From contig NC_019962.1 in NCBI RefSeq assembly GCF_000230735.2, positions 682,001-746,000 on the forward strand: a DNA stretch of 64,000 nucleotides, read 5' to 3'. The stretch's first letter is position 1. Each line of letters begins with the position of its first letter. Under the pieces are notes generated by a model. That model was not told where the DNA came from. It made no database searches and worked only from the letters and a program-made list of their open reading frames with translations. Shown in pieces: positions 53,054 through 60,983 of the stretch. The stretch is from Natrinema pellirubrum DSM 15624. GTDB lineage: Archaea > Halobacteriota > Halobacteria > Halobacteriales > Natrialbaceae. The translations under genes were made by a program, and so were the position numbers.

Positions 53054-54214
53054 TTATCCGGAGACGCCGGCTTCGTCCATCAGTTCGAGCGTCGGCTCGA
53101 TGTCGGCCAGTTCCGCGAGGTCGATGTCCGGCGGGCTCAACTCGTCGATGGTCGGCAGCCCGCCGACGGGTTCGACGCCCGAGATCATCGGATAGGCGAA
53201 ACTGATCGTCGCGAAGTACTCCTGGGCCTCGGCCGAGAGCAGGTGGCGGACGAAGTTATCGACCAGTTCGCCTTTCTGGGTGCCCTGTACCTTCAGCGCG
53301 CCCGCGACGTTGATCAACGCGCCGGCGTCGCCCTCGGTAAAGGCCAGATCGATCGGAGCGTCCGGCCGATTGTTTTTGACCCGCATCGCGTAGTAGTGGT
53401 TGGCGAACCCGGCCGACAGCGAGCCGTTGGCGACCGCCTCGGAGACGGCGTACTCGTTGCCGCGTCGTTCCGTTCCGGCCTCGCTCATGCTCTGTAGCCA
53501 GTTGCGGGTCTCGTCGTCGCCACGGAGCAGGCGCATGGCCGTCACGAAGGCCTTGAACGCGCCGTAGGTCGGTGCCCACCCCATCGTCCCCTGCAGCGCG
53601 TCGGCGTCGGGGAAGTCCTGCACCGTGGTCGGGATGTCCGACTCGCTCAGTTCGTTCGTGTTGTACGGCACGGCACGGGCGCGTCCGGCGACGCCGGCCC
53701 ACGCGTTGTCGTCGCCGACGAACTGGCTGTTCCCGACCGCCTCGACCGCCTCGTCCGACAGCGGCTCGTAGGCGTCGTTCTCCGCGACGAACCCGAGGGA
53801 GCTGGCGTCGATCGACCAGAAAACGTCGGCCTGGGCCGCGCCGGCGTCGGCCTCTTCGACGATCGTCTGTGCCAGCGACGACGAACTGTTGTCGGTCGAG
53901 TGGACCTCGAAGTCCGGGTAGATGTCCTCGAGCATCTCCACGAACTCGTAGTAGATGCCGCTTTCACCGCCGCCGATGTAGAGCGCGAGGTCCCCCGAGA
54001 GGTTCGGGAGGTCCTCGATCGACGTGCCGCCCGGTGCCGGCCGGCCGTCGACCAGCGATCCGGATCCCCGAAACTCCGAGAGCGGCGGGATATCCGCGCT
54101 CTGTCCGTCGTCGAAAAACCCGAGACAGCCCGCGAGCGATGCGGCCCCGAACGCGGAGCCGACCTGTAACGCCCGCCGACGTGAAACCGCTCGATTGCCC
54201 TCCTCGTCGTTCAT
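53054..54214 (-). CDS. Iron(III) ABC transporter substrate-binding lipoprotein
   Basis: A 386-residue protein. Tat signal and lipobox: SRRRALQVGSAFGAASLAGC (C near 30). The mature part is FbpA/AfuA-like: LALYIGGGESGIYYEFVEMLED near 73 and the Tyr pair in NHYYAMRV near 276 that binds Fe(III) in this family. The DVFWSIDASSLGFV segment near 126 is typical of class-F Fe-binding proteins. The box TTTAGGTTAACCTAAA lies between its TATA and ATG, consistent with iron repression. Thiamine or phosphonate binding is less likely. Confidence 0.85.
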   Translation of the reverse strand: MNDEEGNRAVSRRRALQVGSAFGAASLAGCLGFFDDGQSADIPPLSEFRGSGSLVDGRPAPGGTSIEDLPNLSGDLALYIGGGESGIYYEFVEMLEDIYPDFEVHSTDNSSSSLAQTIVEEADAGAAQADVFWSIDASSLGFVAENDAYEPLSDEAVEAVGNSQFVGDDNAWAGVAGRARAVPYNTNELSESDIPTTVQDFPDADALQGTMGWAPTYGAFKAFVTAMRLLRGDDETRNWLQSMSEAGTERRGNEYAVSEAVANGSLSAGFANHYYAMRVKNNRPDAPIDLAFTEGDAGALINVAGALKVQGTQKGELVDNFVRHLLSAEAQEYFATISFAYPMISGVEPVGGLPTIDELSPPDIDLAELADIEPTLELMDEAGVSG

Positions 54215-54220
54215 ACTCGG

Positions 54221-54236
54221 TTTAGGTTAACCTAAA
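54221..54236. promoter_or_regulatory. DtxR-type palindrome (box 3) at the iron ABC promoter
   Basis: TTTAGGTTAACCTAAA, a perfect 16-base palindrome. It lies between CTATAAG (minus strand, 54239-54245), about 28 bases before the ATG at 54214, and the start itself, so it overlaps the transcription start. The sequence is close to half of a DtxR/IdeR iron box. The iron binding-protein gene next to it supports an iron-repressor role. Confidence 0.75.
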
Positions 54237-54253
54237 AACTTATAGTTGACGAT

Positions 54254-55435
54254 TCAGTCGTCCGCGACGACCCGTGGGCCGTCGGTCTCGAGGCCGGCCC
54301 CCGGGCGTAGCGTCGCCAGACAGTCGAGCCAGTCGAGCATGTACTCGCCGACGTGGTTGAAGAAGGCGCCGTTGTTGTAGTCGTCCCAGTCGCCGTCGGC
54401 GAGTTCGCGAGCCATCGCCTCGAAGACCGCGGCGTAGGAGTCAGCGTCACTGCCGGTTTCGTCGATCACGCGCCAGAGGTGTTCGTTGAGTTCCAGCCCC
54501 GGCACCTCGTTGTTCAGGTCGTCGAAGGTGCTGCGGGGGGCCTTGTTGTGTTCACACAGCGGCGCGCCGTTGTAGATCCGCTTGCCCAGCACGTCGCAGG
54601 CGCGCTTGAGGAACACGCCCGACCAGATGTCGTCGAATCGGCCCACGTCCCACTCGTTTTCGTCCATCGGGAGCTGGTAGAACGCGGGAATCACCTCTCG
54701 GCGGAACGCGAGGTTCATCGAACAGACAGTGAGGTAGTTGTTCCGCGCGGCGACGAAGTCCTCGCCGAAGTCCTCGCTCGAGGTGCGGGTCTGGGCCTGC
54801 CCCTCGAGGTCGCCGTCCATCAGGATGCGGACGGCGTCCAAATCGGGGACGTTGGTCCAGAGTCCCTGTGAGGCGACGACCTCGCCGCCCGCGATATCGG
54901 TCGTTCCAGTCTCGACGGTCTCATCCATCGCCGAGTATGGGTACCCCCGCGGGTAGAGGCCGTGTTCCTCGGCGTTCTGGTAGAGGACGTTGACCCACTG
55001 CTCGTCAGAGGACACGGATTCGATCTCGCCCTCGAACGCGAGGTTCTCCATGTGCGTGCCGAAGAAGTCCTCGTCCTCGTGGGGCAGCGTGTCGTCGTCG
55101 ATGAAGAAGCCGTAGTCGAACTCGTCGTGGGCCCACATGTACAGCAGGCCGAAGCTCGTCTCGGCGTGGCTGGCCGCCGGCACGACGTGGCCGTACTCGG
55201 CGACGTCGTGGGCCTCGTACCACTCCTCGCGGCGGCTGCCGTCGAAGACCTCGCCCGAAACGCCTTCGTCCTCGAGCATGGCCTCCATCTCCTCGGTCTC
55301 ACAGAAATCCTCGGTGACGAGGACGACGTGGAGTCGCTCGAGGTCGAAGCCGTGGTCGCGGGCGTTCGCGAAGTACGAGCGCATGCACTCGTACTCCCGT
55401 ATCGTCGGGACGATGACACAGATGTCCTGATTCAT
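54254..55435 (-). CDS. RGP-like (GT75) protein, alpha-glucan-protein synthase family
   Basis: A 393-residue protein. It starts MNQDICVIVPTIREYECMRSYF, with a FIDDDTLP DxD motif near 115-122 and a GLYPRGYPYSA loop near 158-168. These are hallmarks of the reversibly glycosylated polypeptide family (GT75), which includes plant UDP-arabinopyranose mutase and self-glucosylating proteins. In haloarchaea the role is unknown, and it may modify UDP-sugars or glycoproteins. DtxR-type box 4 lies upstream, inside the end of the neighbouring gene. Confidence 0.82.
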   Translation of the reverse strand: MNQDICVIVPTIREYECMRSYFANARDHGFDLERLHVVLVTEDFCETEEMEAMLEDEGVSGEVFDGSRREEWYEAHDVAEYGHVVPAASHAETSFGLLYMWAHDEFDYGFFIDDDTLPHEDEDFFGTHMENLAFEGEIESVSSDEQWVNVLYQNAEEHGLYPRGYPYSAMDETVETGTTDIAGGEVVASQGLWTNVPDLDAVRILMDGDLEGQAQTRTSSEDFGEDFVAARNNYLTVCSMNLAFRREVIPAFYQLPMDENEWDVGRFDDIWSGVFLKRACDVLGKRIYNGAPLCEHNKAPRSTFDDLNNEVPGLELNEHLWRVIDETGSDADSYAAVFEAMARELADGDWDDYNNGAFFNHVGEYMLDWLDCLATLRPGAGLETDGPRVVADD

Positions 55436-55442
55436 TGCTCGA

Positions 55443-56594
55443 CTATCTTTTAGGCGAGCCTAAAACACTGTCGGTCTCCCGCGTCGGTTCCGCGGCCGTC
55501 GCGTCCGAGACGGAGAGCCCCAGCGCGGCGACCGCGCCGGCCCCGCCGACCAGTGTCACACCGTTTTTCAGCGCGTGGTCGACGATCGCCGCCGCCAGCG
55601 CGGTCCCCGCCCCGACGGGCGTCAGGGCGACGACGAGCGCCGTAAACGCGGCCTCGTAGAGCCCGACGCCGCCCTGGGACAGCGGGAGGACCTTCGCTAA
55701 GTTCCCGACGCTGACCGCCAGCGTCCCGACCGCCAGCAACGGCCCGAGCGCGAGCCCGCTTCCCAGCGCCGCGAGTACCAGGACCGCCGTCAGCACGTCG
55801 AACGCCCAGATCAGCAGGCTTCCCGCGCCGATCCGTGCGACCGCCCTCGGCTGGCGGGCGACGACCTGAACGTCCGCCGCGAACCCGAGTGCGGCCTCGA
55901 GCGCCCGCTCGAGACGCGGTCGGCCCATCGTCCGTGCCCGCAGCCACGGCCCCAGTCCGTGGTCCGCCCGCGCCGTGGTGACGACGACGAACCCGACGCC
56001 GACCGTCGCCGTACTCACGGCCGCCGCGGCCGCCAGCGCGGTCCGTGCGCCCCCGGCCTCGGCGGCGATCTCGAGCGGGCCGGCCGCACCGGTGGCCGCG
56101 AGCCACGCCGTCGCCAGCCCCGCGAGCGCGGCGATCGTCGCCAGATCGAACACCCGCTCGACGGCCAGCGACGCGAACCCGGCGGTGTAGGGCACGTCCC
56201 GTCTGGTCTCCATCACGTACGCGCGGACCGCGTCGCCGGCCCGCGCCGGGATCGCCAGGTTCGCCGTCTGGCTGACAAAAACGGCGGCCGTACAGAACGC
56301 CGTCCCGGTCCGCCGCCCCATCGCGGCCAGTACGTCGCCGTACCGTCGCCCCCGAAGGGGCCACGAGACGGCGTAGACGGCGACCGCGGCGACGAGGAGG
56401 CGCGGGTCGGCCGCCGAAATCTCCGCGAGGACCGTCCCGACATCGACGTCCCGGAGGGCGACGAACAGGCCGGCGAGGACGAACAGCGTCCCGCCGATCG
56501 TGAGCCGGCGGCGGGTCAGCGCCGCGGCGAGCCCGCCACTCGCGGCGTCGCCGTCGGTCGCGTCCGCCCCCGTTCGCTCGCCCCCGTCGTTCAT
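55443..56594 (-). CDS. UPF0104 / lysylphosphatidylglycerol-synthase TM-family protein
   Basis: A 383-residue membrane protein with about 8-9 helices. The family features are RGRRYGDVLAAMGRR near 82-96, NLAIPARAGDAVRAYVMETRRDVPYTAGFASLAVERVFD near 112-150 and LSQGGVGLYEAAFTALVVALTPVGAG near 308-333. UPF0104 proteins include flippase-like and polysaccharide-related members. In haloarchaeal AglD a similar membrane domain follows a GT2 domain. Its last codons contain box 4. The stop (55443) leaves only 7 bases before the GT75 start. Confidence 0.82.
   Translation of the reverse strand: MNDGGERTGADATDGDAASGGLAAALTRRRLTIGGTLFVLAGLFVALRDVDVGTVLAEISAADPRLLVAAVAVYAVSWPLRGRRYGDVLAAMGRRTGTAFCTAAVFVSQTANLAIPARAGDAVRAYVMETRRDVPYTAGFASLAVERVFDLATIAALAGLATAWLAATGAAGPLEIAAEAGGARTALAAAAAVSTATVGVGFVVVTTARADHGLGPWLRARTMGRPRLERALEAALGFAADVQVVARQPRAVARIGAGSLLIWAFDVLTAVLVLAALGSGLALGPLLAVGTLAVSVGNLAKVLPLSQGGVGLYEAAFTALVVALTPVGAGTALAAAIVDHALKNGVTLVGGAGAVAALGLSVSDATAAEPTRETDSVLGSPKR
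55448..55465. promoter_or_regulatory. DtxR-type palindrome (box 4), inside the end of the UPF0104 gene
   Basis: TTTTAGGCGAGCCTAAAA, a palindrome except at the central GA. It encodes the last codons of the gene at 55443-56594 and lies 13-30 bases upstream of the GT75 ATG at 55435. A TTTTAGG inside it could act as the TATA element. So the operator is embedded in coding DNA. Confidence 0.65.
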
Positions 56595-56618
56595 ACGCGA
56601 CGCTTTGAGCCCAGATAT

Positions 56619-56634
56619 TTAAGCCCACCTAAAA
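56619..56634. promoter_or_regulatory. DtxR-type palindrome (box 5, imperfect) upstream of UPF0104 gene
   Basis: On the minus strand TTTTAGGTGGGCTTAA (plus strand TTAAGCCCACCTAAAA). One half-site is exact (TTAGG) and the other is CTTAA, one base off CCTAA. It overlaps the TATA-like TTAAATATC (minus strand, 56614-56622) about 24 bases before the ATG at 56594. Confidence 0.5.
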
Positions 56635-56705
56635 CCGGGCTGGACCGGCGGAACGGTCACGCTCGAGCGGCTTTCTGCCGCGGAAACCTATCGCACGGTC
56701 GTCGC

Positions 56706-57635
56706 TCAGCGCAGTTCCTCGATGATCTTTCGGGTCGCTTGCCGCACCGCCTCGTCGCTCGAGCGGCGGGGTTCCCAACCCAGCGCCGCGAGCTTCTCGA
56801 TCGAGAGGCGCATCTTCGGCACGTCACCGGTCCAGCCGCGGTCGCCGCCGGTGTATTCGAACGCGGGCTCGAGGTCCAGTTCGTCCGCGACGATGGCGGC
56901 GATCCGGTCGACCGAGGTCGTCGTCCGCGTGCCGAGGTTGTAGGTGTTCATCGCGCCGTCGGCGTTCTCGACGACGTGGCACATGGCGTCGAGGCAGTCC
57001 TCGATGTACAGATAGGACTTCTCCTGACGGCCGTCGCCCAGGATCGTCAGCGTCTCGGGATCGTCCCGCAACTTCTCGATGAAGTCGGGGATCACCGCCC
57101 CGCGCAGTCGCGGGCCGACGACGTTCGCAAAGCGGAAGTTCCAGACGGAGAGGTCGTGGCTGTGGGCTCGTGCCGAAAGCAACCCCTCGTCGGCCAGCTT
57201 GCTCGCCCCGTAGGCGCTGATCGGCTCGAGCGGCGCGTAGTCCTCGGGCGTCGGCCGCGGGGCCTCTCCATAGACCGTCGAGGAGGAGGTGTAGGCGATC
57301 TCCGTGATCCCCGCGTCGGCCATCGCCTCGAGGATGTTCCGGGTCATTCGCGTGTTGTCGTCGAACTGGCCGTGGGGGCGGTCCGTGTCGACGTGTTTCG
57401 ACGCCGCGAGGTGGAAGACGAGGTCGACATCGTCGAGATGCCCCTCGAGGGCGTCGGGCTCGGTGAGGTCTGCCTCGAGGAACCCGGCGTCGTCGGGGAC
57501 GCGGCCGCGGTCGCCGTTGGACAGATTGTCGACGACCGTGACGGACGCGCCGTCGGCGAGCAGGCGCTCGGTGAGATGGGAACCGATGAAGCCGGCTCCG
57601 CCCGTGACGAGTACGTTCCGGTCCGAAAGTGACAT
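56706..57635 (-). CDS. NAD-dependent nucleotide-sugar epimerase/dehydratase
   Basis: A 309-residue extended SDR. Motifs: GGAGFIGSHL at about 12-21 (NAD binding), TSSSTVYGEAPRPTPEDYAPLEPISAYGASK with catalytic YxxxK near 146-150 and RFANVVGPRLRGAVIPDFI near 170-188. It belongs with UDP-glucose 4-epimerases and related enzymes; specificity is open. It could make UDP-sugars for the neighbouring glycosyltransferases. It lies upstream of the block and has no box that I can find. Confidence 0.9.
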   Translation of the reverse strand: MSLSDRNVLVTGGAGFIGSHLTERLLADGASVTVVDNLSNGDRGRVPDDAGFLEADLTEPDALEGHLDDVDLVFHLAASKHVDTDRPHGQFDDNTRMTRNILEAMADAGITEIAYTSSSTVYGEAPRPTPEDYAPLEPISAYGASKLADEGLLSARAHSHDLSVWNFRFANVVGPRLRGAVIPDFIEKLRDDPETLTILGDGRQEKSYLYIEDCLDAMCHVVENADGAMNTYNLGTRTTTSVDRIAAIVADELDLEPAFEYTGGDRGWTGDVPKMRLSIEKLAALGWEPRRSSDEAVRQATRKIIEELR

Positions 57636-57733
57636 TGACGGCGATTCAGCGACGGAGCGGTAAGGAGTTGCGGTTCGATCGCGGTAGGGAGCCACACGAA
57701 CGGGAGGGCGTTCGAACGGCGAAACCAACGACC

Positions 57734-58993
57734 TTAGACGCCGGTCGAGTACCGCAGCAGGCCCGCGAACCCGCCGAAGGCGTTCAGCAGCTGTTCGCCC
57801 TTCTCGAAGTCCGTCGAGATGAACTTGGTCTCGGTACCCCGTTGTTCGGCGATATCGATGAGGTGATCGATGGCGTCCTCGCGGTCGTCCTCGTCCCCTT
57901 CGACCTCGGTGCCACAGTCGGTACAGGTGTGGGTCGGCGTCGACTTTCGCCGGTCGATGACCTCGCGTTCGGTCGTGCCACACTCGGGACAGTCGTAGGT
58001 GATCACGTCCTTCCGGAGGTCCTCGCTGATGAGCAGGCGATCGACCGCGCCCATCATCAGGTTTCGGCGGGTCTGCTCGAAGCCGTAAGTGGCCTGATCG
58101 CCCGCGTTGAGTTCCTCGAAGAACTCCTCCATCACCTTCTTGTCCTTCATTACCTCGGCGTCGGCCAAGGCGTCCTCGGCGTTGTCGACCAGGTCCTTCA
58201 GGCCGGACTCGTCGGTGTAGGCGACGTCGAACTTGCCCAGGACTTCGTCTTGGAGTTCGTGGTGAAGGTAGTCGCCGTCCAAGAACTCGTCTTTGGTCGG
58301 CGAGGGACCGCCCACGAGGATGCCGTCGATTTCGTGGCGCTTGGGGACGAACAGGTCGTTTGCCATCCCCGCGACCTCCTGATAGAAGTTGTCGATGGCC
58401 TCGAGGCGCAGGCGGGCGAATCGCTGGGCGGACTGGCCACCCTTTCGCTGCTTGCCGGGGACCAGCGAGGAAGCGGACTTGACGGGTTCGATGCGCTTGC
58501 CCTTCAGCCAGCCGACGTTAGCCTCGCGGCGGTCGAGGACGATCAGGCCGTACAGGCCCTTGTCGGCCATCATCTCCTCTAGGGGCTCGGTCAGGAAGTC
58601 CGAGTCGCAGTGATAGCGGAAGGACTCGACCGGCTGGGGCGGACTCTCGAGGACTTTCGTGACCATGTCGGTCCGGCCGCCGCCGGAGTCGACCGCGCCG
58701 GAAAACAGCACCATGCCGTTCTCGGGCGGGTACGTACTGTAATATTTGAGACGATCCTTGATGCTCGTCAGCGCGTCCTGGACCGCCGTTCGGGTCTGCT
58801 TCGACTTGATGTTGGCCGCTTCGCTGTGTTCCTGCGTGACGTGTTGGACGACGTCACTGATCTGTCTGTCGTCGGGAACGTAGATCGTCACGAGCTGCGT
58901 TCCGGAGCCGTCGTAGTCCTTGAGGTCCTCGATGACCTTCCGGAACTCGTACTTTTTCCGGTCGGATTGCTCCTGCTCGCCCTCCTGGCTCAT
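57734..58993 (-). CDS. prf1: Peptide chain release factor aRF1
   Basis: A 419-residue aRF1/eRF1 protein. Codon-recognition motif NIKS at 61-64, catalytic GGQ at 185-187, and a C-terminal zinc-binding part (CPECGTTE, then CTDCGTEVEGDEDD) near 345-375, followed by FISTDFEKGEQLLNAFGGF at the end. It recognises all three stop codons and releases the peptide. The ATG at 58993 gives the usual short acidic N-terminus. Confidence 0.96.
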   Translation of the reverse strand: MSQEGEQEQSDRKKYEFRKVIEDLKDYDGSGTQLVTIYVPDDRQISDVVQHVTQEHSEAANIKSKQTRTAVQDALTSIKDRLKYYSTYPPENGMVLFSGAVDSGGGRTDMVTKVLESPPQPVESFRYHCDSDFLTEPLEEMMADKGLYGLIVLDRREANVGWLKGKRIEPVKSASSLVPGKQRKGGQSAQRFARLRLEAIDNFYQEVAGMANDLFVPKRHEIDGILVGGPSPTKDEFLDGDYLHHELQDEVLGKFDVAYTDESGLKDLVDNAEDALADAEVMKDKKVMEEFFEELNAGDQATYGFEQTRRNLMMGAVDRLLISEDLRKDVITYDCPECGTTEREVIDRRKSTPTHTCTDCGTEVEGDEDDREDAIDHLIDIAEQRGTETKFISTDFEKGEQLLNAFGGFAGLLRYSTGV

Positions 58994-59178
58994 TACACGT
59001 ATAAAACCGGGCTGTCGGTAAGAATCCTTTGACACACCGATCGACCGGGCGACCGCCCGGTCCGACGCCGCCTCGATCGAACCGCGCTCGACCACCGGTC
59101 GGCCGACCCTCCCACCGGGCGGGCGGTGAGGTGACGATTTAAGGGGGTGCCGTTCCACTGTCCGGACAGTACCCACGT

Positions 59179-60063
59179 ATGTCTCACGAGACTGTCTATG
59201 CCATCGCGAGCGGAAAAGGCGGTGTCGGGAAGACGACGACGACGGTCAACCTCGGCACGGCCCTCGCGGACGCCGGGGCACGCGTCGCCATCGTCGACGC
59301 CGACCTCGGGATGGCGAACCTCGCCGGGTTCGTCAGCCTCTCTCCCGACTCGACGACACTTCACGACGTGTTAGCCGACGACGCATCGATCGAGGACGCC
59401 ACCTATCGACTGGCCGACGACATCGTCGCCGTGCCGAGCGGCACGAGCCTCGACGAGTACGCCGAGACCTCCCCCGAAGGGCTGCGCGAGGCCGTCGACG
59501 ACCTCCGCTCGCGCTTCGACTACGTCCTGCTCGACGTCGGGGCCGGCATCAGTCACGAAACCGTCCTGCCGCTCGGACTGGCCGACGCCGTCGTCCTCGT
59601 CTCGACGCCCGAACCCGCCGCCGTCCACGACACGAAAAAGACCGTCGAGCTGACCGACCGTTCCGGCGGCGAGGTCGCGGGCCTCGTTCTGACCCGAACC
59701 CGACCCGACGGCGACGTCTCCCACGCGGACCTCGCCGACCGTCTCGAGGTCCCGCTGCTGGGAACGATCCCCGAGGACCCGGCGGCCCGGGACAGCGTCT
59801 ACGCCGGGACGCCGCTGGTCGTCTACGAACCGGACGGCCCGGCGGCAGTCGCCTACCGGCGGCTCGCGGCCGATCTGACCGGCCTCGAGGTACCCGTCCC
59901 GACCGACGACGACCCCGAGACGGCCGACGCGGACGCTCCCGACGACGTGACGGACGCGGCGTCCGAGCCGGCCGCCGACGCGGCGACCGACGAGGACGAC
60001 GGCCGGGAAGCCGCACACGACGACGTCTCGAGTGCGATTACGGAAGCCGAGTCCGATCCCTGA
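59179..60063 (+). CDS. MinD/ParA-type P-loop ATPase
   Basis: A 294-residue ATPase. The deviant Walker A is SGKGGVGKTTT (residues 11-21), with a switch DADLGMANLAGFVSL near 40-54 and DYVLLDVGAGISHETVLPLGLADAVVLVSTPEP near 110-142. The C-terminal 70 residues are an acidic low-complexity tail in place of a MinD membrane helix, so this is likely a cytosolic ParA/MinD-like form. It is one of several MinD homologues common in haloarchaea. Divergent from prf1. Confidence 0.88.
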   Translation: MSHETVYAIASGKGGVGKTTTTVNLGTALADAGARVAIVDADLGMANLAGFVSLSPDSTTLHDVLADDASIEDATYRLADDIVAVPSGTSLDEYAETSPEGLREAVDDLRSRFDYVLLDVGAGISHETVLPLGLADAVVLVSTPEPAAVHDTKKTVELTDRSGGEVAGLVLTRTRPDGDVSHADLADRLEVPLLGTIPEDPAARDSVYAGTPLVVYEPDGPAAVAYRRLAADLTGLEVPVPTDDDPETADADAPDDVTDAASEPAADAATDEDDGREAAHDDVSSAITEAESDP

Positions 60064-60111
60064 TCGGCGGCCCGAACGCGACGGTTAACGGCTGCATTCC
60101 CTGGCTCTCGG

Positions 60112-60131
60112 CCGCGGGTATCGACCCGCGG
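60112..60131 (+). terminator. Perfect 8-bp hairpin downstream of the MinD-like gene
   Basis: CCGCGGGT, loop ATCG, ACCCGCGG (60112-60131), about 50 bases after the stop at 60063. A GC-rich stem could serve as a transcription end or an RNA-stability element. No T-rich tract follows, so it is not a typical archaeal terminator. The rest of 60064-60353 holds a TATA-like TTATTACTAA near 60317-60326, and no gene. Confidence 0.35.
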
Positions 60132-60353
60132 TTCGGAACGACCCGATTAGCGCCGTTCGGTCTCTTCACGAGCGCACGGCGGTCGGACGCCACGTACTGT
60201 CGGTCTCGAGCCGATATGGCCGCCGTTTCGATCAGTTTGGTGGTCCCTTCTCGACGCGGTTTCGACCGCCGGGACGATCCGAATTAGTCGCCGTTCGTGA
60301 CTGACCGGGTAACGAACTTATTACTAATCACGACTGTTCCCGATGGGTCGCCC

Positions 60354-60875
60354 ATGGAGCGACGAAAGATCCTCCTCGGCAGTGGCGCTGCGCTCGCAAC
60401 GGTCCTCGCCGGTTGTTCCAGCGACGAAACCGGCGACGACGACTCGAACGATGGCGATGACGACGACGGGTCGCCGTCCAACGGCGGGAACGGCGACAAC
60501 GGCGAGCCCGACGACGAGAACGAGTCCGACATCCCCGGGATGGATACGGACGCGATGGAACTCGACAGCGAGAAGATATCGATCAAGGACGTCAACAAGG
60601 ACGGCGACGAGGTCGACGTCGTCGCGACGACGACCACGACCGACCCCGACGTACTGCGTGCGGAACTCCAGTCGATCGGGGAGTCGCTCGCGGCGGCGAT
60701 CACCGACCCCGAGGCGTTCGCGGCCGAGGTCAACAGCGTCACCTGGGTCCTCGAGCAGGACGGCGCGATGGTGATGTCGTTCTACGTCGACGTCCAGTGG
60801 GCGATCAAGTACATCAACGACGAGATCGACGAGGACGAACTCGCCGATCTCGTGTTCGATACCACCGACGAGTAA
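60354..60875 (+). CDS. Tat lipoprotein of unknown function (acidic linker)
   Basis: A 173-residue protein. The N-terminus MERRKILLGSGAALATVLAGC is a Tat-type signal with a lipobox (C21). An Asp/Gly/Asn-rich linker follows (about 22-60), and then an alpha/beta domain with KISIKDVNKDGDEVDVVATT near 73 and MVMSFYVDVQWAIKYINDEIDEDEL near 140-165. The DUF-like domain is common among haloarchaeal lipoproteins. Function unknown. The ATG at 60354 is preferred because it opens with the signal peptide. Confidence 0.8.
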   Translation: MERRKILLGSGAALATVLAGCSSDETGDDDSNDGDDDDGSPSNGGNGDNGEPDDENESDIPGMDTDAMELDSEKISIKDVNKDGDEVDVVATTTTTDPDVLRAELQSIGESLAAAITDPEAFAAEVNSVTWVLEQDGAMVMSFYVDVQWAIKYINDEIDEDELADLVFDTTDE

Positions 60876-60983
60876 GCGCGGTCGTCCGTGCGGACGGCGT
60901 CGTTCTTTCGGCCACACCCCGACCAGCCGCGGGACCGTCCCGACGACCGGCACCGCTGCGACCGCCCCGCAGACCCCGATTGC

